Origin: Undaria pinnatifida
Taxonomy: Eukaryota > Sar > Phaeophyceae > Laminariales > Alariaceae
Direction: 5' to 3'
Length of the DNA: 64,000 nt
NCBI GenBank assembly: GCA_012845835.1
Contig: JABAKD010000024.1
Coordinates: 8,087,103 to 8,151,102, forward strand
This document shows positions 56,181 through 64,000 of this stretch, in pieces. Both the position numbers and the translations under genes were made by a program. The first letter of the stretch is position 1. Each line of letters begins with the position of its first letter. The notes beneath the pieces are model-generated. The model saw nothing but the letters and a program-made list of their open reading frames with translations, searched no databases and was not told the DNA's origin.

Positions 56181-59100
56181 TAGCAACTGGTGGCATGCTG
56201 TATGGCCGCCTTTTCTCCTTGCGACAGACCTCCCCACGCCTTCTCCATCACCGCCGGCGGCATCGAGGTCTGGAAAAGTTAAAAGGGGAAGGGATGGATA
56301 GGTTTGGTTAGGTTGCCATGTTTTATACAGGACGGCGCCCATCGGTAGGCATCGCAAAGAGAGTGCCCTGCCTGCCCAACAAGGCGTATTGGAAGGACAG
56401 ATGCGAGTTAGTTGCGATTGAAAAGTTCTGCGGGAAGATCCCTCTCGTTCAACAATCCTTCTCTTGCATCGATTTCCTTGCACAAGGCCATGGCGCACTC
56501 GTCCATTGGCGGGTCTGAAATAATATCCTATTGAGACACGCTACCGGTATTCGCAGTATCTGTCGACATCGGTTTAAGTTTTGTATCTGGCGGTAAATAA
56601 AATAATAAAAAAACAAAGACAATGTGAGTAAGCATCGAGGTTTGGTCATAATGGTCATCAAAAAGTTTACCCCTTTTGGGACTCACCTATCGCGACACAA
56701 AGAACGCGAAGCGCAGTTTTATCGTCGGTGTCTATAAACAACGTCAGCGTGCAGCGCACGACTGTCCATCCATTATTAACACTACTCCGTTTACCATCTG
56801 GCAAATGTGTAGCGCTTGTTTCAACCATACCATCTATATGAAAAGGAAACGCACAGTCCAATCATTTGGGGTTCGAGTTATTCATCATCCCCTTGCATTG
56901 AAACCTTGCATCCAAAATCAGGACCTCTTTCATTGGAGCCCGACACATAAAAGCATCATCCCTACAGGAACTCGACATGTTAAAAGCAGCACCCGCTGAT
57001 AAAGCGGCCCGCAATGTTGTTTCTTTGTGGCTGATACCGTTGTCGTAATTTCTATTCATCAACATGTGGATACCGGATCCTACCCCCTAGATGATAACGC
57101 CTCCTTATCATCCTTCAAGTGCTGCCTTCTCGGCAGGGTCTCATCCTGAAATAGGCGTTTATTTATTGAATTTCCCAAAGGGTTGTGGGGGTTTACCTGC
57201 ATGCTCTGGAGAAGGCGCCCCATGCGCTGAGCTGTGGGGGTGTCAACACTTGCCGACTCAGAATCCTTGAGGAAGGCCTCCAGGATTTTTCCTAGCACCG
57301 TTACCACCGTCGGCACCTGCCAAACCGAAACCGTTCCCAAACGAGTGGACGTCAAACTTTCCATACAGGCTACAAGTACGAAAACGAAGGACACGCCAGC
57401 TAGCGCTGGATTGCGAATGCAATTGAGTTAAATCGACACACGACGTACATGAAAATACGTGGAAGTGTGGTGAGCTTAAGCTTTATTTTTCCCCATCTGC
57501 CGGAGGATTAAAAAAAAAAAAAAATGTCAGGTTCAAATAATGCATGCAGAATAGTCTTCCTCGCCAGTTTTGCTATTGTGTGATTTTTTGCCCGTTCGCT
57601 CGAGGGAGAAAAAAAAAAAGTTTCACGTAGCAGCTGTGGGTTGCAACTTTCCCACGGTTCAAGGAAAATGAGCTTCTCGCCTTTGACGACATGGACTGCA
57701 AGCCGAAGTCGTCTCCAAGAGTGGCGGTCAAAGCTACGATAAAAGCAATATATACAGTGTGTATGTCAAGAGTACACTGTACTATTTAATAGGTATACTA
57801 CAGCACCGTTGCCACGGTGGAAACCTGCCAAACCGGAACCGTGCACAACCGCGGCGGTTAAAAAAGTTGACACGAGTTACCCGTAAGTAATCGGAGTTGT
57901 GTCATTGTTGCAGAATTCATTGCTAAAGGGTGAACTTAAGGCTACCAATGGGGTCGCCTGCCGTGGGTCGCCACCCAGCGCAGCTGGATCAAATTAGGGT
58001 TGGGAATTCGAGTTTGAGTTTGAGTTTTGGCTATTTCTGCTGTATTCAGAGGGTGAATTCAAGGGTATCGATGACGGTACCTGCCCGAGTTCGGCACCCA
58101 GCTTAAACATGCAACTCCTTTAGAACCGCACCCATGCTTTTGGGGACGAAGCACTTGGAATAAGAGTGGACTATTTTTTGCAGTGATACCATACAATTAG
58201 GGACATTTTTATGAATGGCGTTACCTGTCCTAGGTCGCCACCCAGCACCGCCGGATCTTGCTGCTCGACGAGATCGCACAGCATCCGATGCACCACCCGG
58301 GCCTCCGTCACATCCTATGCAATGGAAATCCGACAGCGACAGAGTTAAGTGTAAACTCCGGTATAACTGCACTGACCATCCCGGGGACACAATACTTGGA
58401 AATGAAAGTGGGAATATTCTTGCAGGTTCTCGGAACGTTAACCCCTTTGGCACTTAAGACGCAAAAAAAATGACGAGAAAAAATGCCGATTACAGCATCG
58501 GCCACACGAAGCAACCCGAGCTGCTGGTGTAGGAGATGTCTTCGAACTGGAAAACAGGAAGCTGTGTGAGGCAAGCGTGAGGCATGGCGATACTCGGATT
58601 GCTTGAAGCTCTTTCCTAGACGCTTGGTTAGATCGCGCTTGTCGCTTTTTGGTCTGTATGATAAATGGGTCCCCAAAGGGCGCCACCTACAACGAGAGAG
58701 GAAACATGTGTAAGATGGTTCAAGCTGTCGCTACTGCTCTAGTAACTATTTCCGTGCAGGACACATGTAACTGTGGTCTACTTGTGTGTGATGGTCAAAG
58801 GGCGCCACCTACAACGAGAGAGGAAACATGTGTAAGATGGTTCAAGCTGTCGCTACTGCTCTAGTAACTATTTCCGTGCAGGACACATGTAACTGTGGTC
58901 TACTTGTGTGTGATGGTCGTCGCACAGTATCCGATGTACCACCCGAGCCCCCGTCACATCCTGCCGAATGGAAAACCAGTAATGGCAGCATTAAGCGTCA
59001 AGCAAGCGCCACCTACAAAGAGACCGGACCCCTCATACATATATATATAACAGGCACCATTTAATAACCGACAGTATACACTTGTGACTTTATATAATAC

Positions 59101-62100
59101 TTCGAAGTATGTATGATGCAACAATGAAACGAGCTGCACGACAGACACAGCGTCATACAAACTGTACTCCTACGCGGTAGAAATATCAATAGGCGGGAAT
59201 ACCCAAAAATTATTGATTTCGTGGGGAAAGGTTTTGCGTCCCAGTAGAGCACGTCTTTGAGGGCGAGGTTGGAAAGGCAGAGAGGAAGCACTTGCGCGAT
59301 AAAACGCGAGTCCCAGCATGTATTATAGTGATAATATTAAGGGTCTCAAAAGGGTTCGTAAAAATGTTTTAATAATAAAACTGCACCTGCTTCTTCGGGC
59401 ACAACTAACTTCGAATTATACTGGGATTAGTGCTGGATCATATGTTTCGTAGCTGAAGGGTTAAGACGGTGTTAAGACAAAGGGCCAATTAAGACAGGTC
59501 AGAAAGGAAGCACTTGCGATAAGACGAAAAGCGCCATTAGAAGTAAAAGAGTTACGATTTGTCGAAAGAGCATTAAGGGTCCTAAAACGATTTAATGCAA
59601 AGGTAAGATAAAGGGTAAACCAAGACAGCGCACCTCTTTGAGGGGCAGGTTGGACAGCCAGAGAGGAAGCACGTGTGATAAGCCGAATATGCCTTCATGT
59701 CTTGTCGCAAGATAACTAAGCGTCCTCAAAGGGTTCTACAGGGTCAAGACGAAGGGCCAATCAGGACAGCGCACCTCTTTGAGCGGCAGGTTGGAGAGCC
59801 AGAGAGGAAGCAGTTGCGATCGGTCGACAGCCGCGGACAGAGCGGGAGAGACGCAGAGCGTTCCGATAGCGGCGACGGCGTTCTCCGTGACGAGCAAGCT
59901 TTCCTCATCATCAGCGTCGGAGCGGTTAATACACGCCACCAACTGCCGCACCACCTAACAAAGCCATGTACAAGAGCAAGAGCGGGACATATTCTAAGTG
60001 TCGGGGGGGGGGGGGGGGGGGGGGTCATAAATTTATACGAAGTGTTATTGTTACTACTGATTTGGCCATCGGGCCGTGTGGAGCGTTTGTTCCAAGTATA
60101 CCATCGACATACAAACGGAAATCCAACATCCAATCAGTCCAGACATAAAAGATGCCACCTGTTAAAAGGTATGATAGGGGTCATTGATTAGTTAGCGTAT
60201 TATTATCGGGATTCGGCGATGAGCAAGCCGTCCTCGTCCTCAGCGCCGGAGCGGTTGATAAACGCGACCAACTGTCGCACCGTCTGACCAAGAACAAGCA
60301 CGGGTGATATACAGATAATTCGTATACAAGTATGCTAGCGGATATTTAACTAGTTAACTCACATTATACCTGTTGACTGAAAATTCGGCAAATTTTACAT
60401 GGAGCAGCATGATTTACTTCAGCTATCCTACGTGCGTGGGACAGCATGACTAGCAAGACTTACCTCGGCTAGGTGCAGTGCAGCATGACTTACCTCAGCT
60501 ATGATATCCTACGTACATAGGGCAGCATGACTAGTTTGACTTGACTCAGCTATATATGTTATGTACATAGCAGCATGACTAGCATGACCTACCTCGTCTA
60601 GGTGGGGCATCACGAAGGCGGGCGCTTGCTTGGCGGTCTGCTGCACACCGTACACGGACGCCATCTGCAGCATTGGGCTGTCCTCCTGTAACACATATCG
60701 AGAGGTTGCACCAGGTAGTTCGCAGGGTGGGGCCGGGGTTAACCAACGTCACGGATAAGAAAGCAAGCAAACTTGGAGAGTGGAGATAGTGTCCGTCTGG
60801 CGAAAAAATCATACGAGCGACGGTGGCAGAACAGAACAACGACTCCAGCAGACACTACAGTATGTTTATTTTCTACACCGTACACCGACGCCATCCGCAG
60901 CGTCGGGTTGTCCTCTTGTACCACCTATTCATAGGTTGAACTGCGTATTACTGGCTTGTGCCAGGTAGTATGCAGGGCGGAGCCGAGGTTCAACGACATC
61001 ACGCCAACGTTGTAGGTGAAGATGGCGTTCGTAACGGTAGCAAAACAGAGCGCAGTACCTGGACTACATATACCAGAAATACATGAATACGCGTGCTCGT
61101 TCGATTGCGCCACTTCGATGTTTACGCTGATAAATGCATTGCTACTTAACTGATGTTTACATTGATGAGCACTGGATGTTTACATCAACTGCGATTTGAC
61201 GTTTATATCGATGTTTACATTGATGCTATTAATAGCATTGTTTTTACGTTCACGCTTACATGATGTTTAGATTGGTGAAGACATTGATGAAATAAGAGAT
61301 TAATGACGGCACTGATGAAGACGTTGATGGTTTATGTTGATGTTGACATTGATGAAGACATCCATTACGTCGGTGAAGGCTTTGATGAAGACAACGATGT
61401 TTGCTTTGATGTTCGTACGTGTTCAAGTCGATGTGTGTATCGATGATAACATTGACAAAGACTTCTACCGTTTATATCGATGTTTACGCCTATCTTCCTA
61501 TTGATGTTTACATCGAGGAAGGCGTAGATGAAGACACCGAAGAAGATATTGATGTTCACGACGTTGATCAAGACAACGATGATTACATTGATGAAGGCAT
61601 TGGTGTTTACCGCCGTCATGGTTAGAATGACGTTTACATCGATGAAGATAACGAAGAAGACATAGACTAATATGTGAAGAAACTGACGACGACATTAACG
61701 CTTACATTGATGTTCACACTCACGTTTTCCTTGATGCTTGCAATCATGTCTACGTTGCTGTTCATGTTGACATTGATGAAGACAGTGGCATGCATATTGA
61801 TTGGTACAATGTGTTTGCATTCATGTTCAATTGATGAAGACATCAGCACAGAGACATCGATGAAAAAACTAATCAAACACATCCATGTTTATGGTGTCAA
61901 TGATGTTGACATTGATGAGGAGATTGACATCGACGAAGATACTCATGAATACTGATGAAAATATGCATGTTTGCGTTGACGACGGCATTCATGTTTACGT
62001 TGACGAAGACCTGACGTTTTCAGTAATGAAGACCTTGATGTTTACCTTGATTACAACACTCACAAAGACATACATGAAGACATACATGAAGACCTTGATG

Positions 62101-63548
62101 TTTACTTGGTGTTAGCATTGACGACGACCTTGATTAACACTGTGGATAATAGAGTTATTGGGTTGGTGTTTATATTGATGTTCCCCATGATGAACACACC
62201 AGGTATTGACGAGGACTTACCGACGTCATGCCTTCCATGAAAGCTGGGAAGCAAGCAGGGAGGTATTTGTGGGCTCCCTCGCCGCAGTGTTCGATCACGT
62301 CGTCAAACACACAAACGGCGTTCCATCTGACACAGAAAACGGCAACAGTTTTGGACATTGCACGGGGTTTTGTATAAGAACAAGACAAACACACCGTGTG
62401 CCATGTGTCACAATGGTAGACGGCAACAGTTCGCGACCATGCATGGGCTTCCGTTCGGTGTTCGATCTGACGCGCAGAAAACGGCAGCAGTCCGTAAACC
62501 ATCAACAAGGATAGACCTGGTGGTCACCACCAATACTGTTAACACTCATCAGGAATACACAAGCGGCGGTGGCTAAACGTACTACTATAATACTTCGTAC
62601 CGTTAAGCTGTGGTTACCTACCTCAACGACGCGGGCTGTGAGCTCTCCAGCAAAGAGCCGAAGGCGGGCGCGGTGACGGTGTCGAACACATGCAGGTAAG
62701 CAGGGCCGTGCCCCTTGAGAAGATACCCCAGCGAGTCCACCAGGTGCTCCATCACCTCCTGCATGGACGGAGGCGGTACGGAGGTGGCAGGGGTGAGTTG
62801 ACTACCGAATAACTTCCAAGAAAACACACCCCATCTAACTATTTTCCAAGCTAACTTTTTCGGCCACGGGGAGAGTCCAAACGCCAAGCGACAAGCGACA
62901 CATCTACGGAAAATCTTGACGACATCTTCCGAAAGCCGCTATTTCGTGGTGTGTGCCACCCCGGGCTTGGAGGGAATCGGCCCTGATATTCGTCGGAGGG
63001 TCTGTGTGTGGTATATTGCGTGTTATCTACTCATTTTTTATTTCATTTTTCATATCCTCCGGAGATGGGGAGAAATAACGCTCAACTCCTTTAGCCCCGC
63101 AGTCCCGACACGGGGACAAAGCATTTGGAGTTAGCCTAGGAAAATTCGAGCAGTTGGAAATGGGTCAACACCACACTTTCCACGTATTTTCTACTAATCT
63201 CTTGCACCGTTTGCGGTTTTCCTCTAAGGGAAAGGGAGAGTGCGATGCACCAATATATATTGAAACCCCCTTGCTAATCCTTACCTATTGACAATCAGAC
63301 GCGTACCATCAGAATAAAATATGGTACCATGAGGAACTGGAAACTACTTGCCCGCCAGCAGTGCATCGCAGCCACACCGCCACACCTACCTCTTCGGGTG
63401 CGATTTCTTCGTCGAGGAGCTCGCTGTCCTCCTCGTCCCAAGCACCCTCCACATTAAACTGAGCCTCCTTGGCGGTACGACGCTCCAAGGAAGCCTTCAC
63501 CCGCGCTATCAGTTCTTTAGAAATGGTTGCGGCTGCCTCCAAGGGTGC
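56181..63548 (-). CDS. Importin-5/karyopherin beta-3-like nuclear import receptor, C-terminal part
   Basis: Eight minus-strand exons, all phase-consistent: 63548-63390, 62758-62622, 62326-62221, 60685-60593, 59954-59775, 58314-58225, 57316-57197 and 56270-56181: about 324 residues. The 5' part lies beyond the right edge. Diagnostic stretches of the IPO5/RanBP6/Kap121 C-terminus: acidic EGAWDEEDSELLDEEIAPEE, WNAVCVFDDVIEHCGEGAHK, EDSPMLQMASVYGVQQTAKQ, SLLVTENAVAAIGTLC then LLPLWLSNLPLKE, and the end LSQGEKAAIQHATSC. These are HEAT repeats that bind cargo and RanGTP. Nearly every exon has partial copies in the adjoining introns, listed separately. The 1.7-kb intron between exons 3 and 4 is mostly a minisatellite. 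Confidence 0.92.
57805..57860 (-). repeat. Partial copy of importin exon 57316-57197
   Basis: The plus-strand word ACCGTTGCCACGGTGGAAACC, then TGCCAAACCGGAACCGT, matches the exon start and acceptor at 57296-57340 (ACCGTTACCACCGTCGGCACC...TGCCAAACCGAAACCGT). The copy lies upstream of the real exon. Confidence 0.75.
57950..58105 (-). repeat. Two partial copies of the end of importin exon 58314-58225
   Basis: The exon end reads, on the plus strand, TTACCTGTCCTAGGTCGCCA then CCCAGC. Copies at 57955-57985 (CTGCCGTGGGTCGCCACCCAGC) and 58077-58105 (TACCTGCCCGAGTTCGGCACCCAGC) keep the donor end. Both lie downstream of the real exon. Confidence 0.75.
58676..58917. repeat. Perfect 121-bp tandem duplication
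   Basis: The segment from AAAGGGCGCCACCTACAACG to TGTGTGTGATGGTC occurs twice with no difference visible to me (58676-58796 and 58797-58917). It lies in an importin intron, directly before a decayed exon copy. Confidence 0.9.
58917..58970 (-). repeat. Partial copy of the start of importin exon 58314-58225
   Basis: Minus strand has CAG then DVTGARVVHRILCDD, against the real exon DVTEARVVHRMLCDL. The copy includes the acceptor, breaks off after 15 codons, and lies upstream of the real exon. Confidence 0.85.
59240..59700 (-). repeat. Three partial copies of the end of importin exon 59954-59775
   Basis: The minus strand reads LPLWLSNLPLKE plus donor in the exon. Near-copies are at about 59640-59670 (LPLWLSNLPLKE) and 59240-59275 (LPLCLSNLALKD), and a shorter one near 59497-59520. 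All lie downstream of the real exon. Confidence 0.8.
60000..60024. repeat. Poly-G run
   Basis: More than 20 consecutive G, 50 bp upstream of importin exon 59954-59775 in the transcript; a possible quadruplex and a likely assembly trouble spot. Confidence 0.9.
60205..60282 (-). repeat. Partial copy of the start of importin exon 59954-59775
   Basis: Minus strand reads TVRQLVAFINRSGAEDEDGL then LIAES and stops, against VVRQLVACINRSDADDEESL in the exon. An acceptor-like TCAG precedes it. Confidence 0.85.
60405..60592 (-). repeat. Tandem copies of the donor of importin exon 60685-60593
   Basis: The exon ends CTAGACGAG|GTAGGTCATGCTAG on the minus strand. At least four units of about 50 bp downstream repeat '(CTAG)C(C/T)GAG|GTAAGTC' and 'CATGCTGCCC'. 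Confidence 0.8.
60867..61060 (-). repeat. Partial copy of the start of importin exon 60685-60593 with intron
   Basis: Minus strand reads VVQEDNPTLRMASVYGV then stop, against EDSPMLQMASVYGV in the exon. The preceding intron is also copied (60700-60860 resembles 60935-61060). Confidence 0.85.
61130..62165. repeat. 1-kb minisatellite in an importin intron
   Basis: Degenerate units of 18-30 bp based on TTTACATTGATGAAGAC and GATGTTGACATTGATG. Lengths are mostly multiples of three or six, so plus-strand frames read Asp/Ile/Val/Glu repeats. Not a gene: frames are broken and the importin exons flank it on the other strand. Confidence 0.85.
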
Positions 63549-64000
63549 CTGGGTATCATCGACGAGGATTCCAAGATCACAACGGAACTGATAGTCACGA
63601 CTACGTCGGCGATATATAAATCACGACTACCGGGACATTTATTAATAGTAGGCATCGCCGGGTGTCAGGTCTTGCGTTCTCGGATTGGGGCTAGGGGTAG
63701 GGTTAGGGCTATAGGTGGTGGTCTCTATAGCTGTAGCAGGTCCGGGTAAACCCCTTCCGAGCCCCAAAACCCGTCCCTATACTAAATCCAAGTATTTTTG
63801 TCCCCGAAAACAGGTTTCCAGTTGTAAAGGCGTTAAGGTTGCAAGGGGGGGTTGGCAACTACAAACATACGCGGTTCGAGAGCGTGGCCTTCTGGTCCGG
63901 AAGAAAGTCAGATGTACATATAAATACACACCAGGTAGTAAGCAGAACCAAACATGGTTGGAAAAAATGGGGGAACAAATAGGTTTTTGCGTTTACCGTG
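63549..64000. other. Importin intron at the window edge
   Basis: Holds an inverted copy of the 41388 family (63780-63830) and a GGGTTAGGG word (63700). No further importin exon was found before the edge. Confidence 0.5.

Noticed and set aside
55831-56196. 121-codon minus-strand ORF downstream of the importin stop
   Set aside because: It is built from three 110-bp repeats and has no splice or family support.
61419-62115. Plus-strand Asp/Ile/Val-rich ORFs near 61.4-62.1 kb
   Set aside because: They are translations of the minisatellite TTTACATTGATGAAGAC between two importin exons; frames break repeatedly.

Overview
The window reads as nuclear DNA of an intron-rich alga with a secondary plastid of red origin, most likely a photosynthetic stramenopile (ochrophyte; brown-alga-like architecture, inferred). 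Reasons seen directly: genes are split into many 30-400 bp exons by GT-AG introns of roughly 0.3-3 kb; repeats fill most of the space between exons; and three genes begin with a signal peptide followed by a Ser/Arg-rich stretch, two of them with a clear 'A-F' cleavage motif (ASAF-type) as used for import into heterokont, haptophyte or cryptophyte plastids. No bacterial operon structure, rRNA, canonical tRNA or CRISPR was seen. Exon boundaries below were found by hand by matching acceptor, donor, reading phase and protein-family motifs; single-base errors in coordinates are possible.

Layout, left to right. 1-2900: repeats, possible edge of a copia-like Gag. 2903-4318 (-): carnosine N-methyltransferase-like gene, three exons found, both ends missing. 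4500-11600: repeat-rich, few credible genes. 11665-12285 (-): probable coiled-coil gene. 12215-16318 (+): dysferlin/peroxin-domain (DysF) protein whose first intron carries a nested foldback element of about 1.15 kb. 16655-18860 (+): unrecognised membrane protein. 19140-33773 (-): DIS3/Rrp44 exosome nuclease, 18 phase-consistent exons covering CR3 start, PIN, cold-shock, RNB and S1 regions. 34002-36908 (+): Tim17/22/23-family (PRAT) protein. 38646-41247 (+): plastid-targeted aspartyl/asparaginyl beta-hydroxylase-like dioxygenase. 42799-45381 (-): 2H-family cyclic phosphodiesterase. 48642-52634 (+): plastid-targeted GNAT acetyltransferase. 56181-63548 (-): C-terminal part of an importin-5/karyopherin beta-3-like receptor, 5' part beyond the right edge.

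The genes are unrelated housekeeping or organelle functions and show no common pathway; neighbouring DIS3 and the PRAT gene are divergent. The most striking pattern is structural: many exons are flanked in their introns by decayed partial copies of themselves. Copies of the exon's 5' part with its splice acceptor lie upstream, and copies of the 3' part with its splice donor lie downstream. This occurs in at least four genes. Other repeat signals are a tRNA-derived SINE family, a palindrome TACCAGGTACCTGGTA strongly over-represented through the whole window, a TIR transposon carrying an AT-hook ORF, a tandem pair of MITEs and several unnamed dispersed families.
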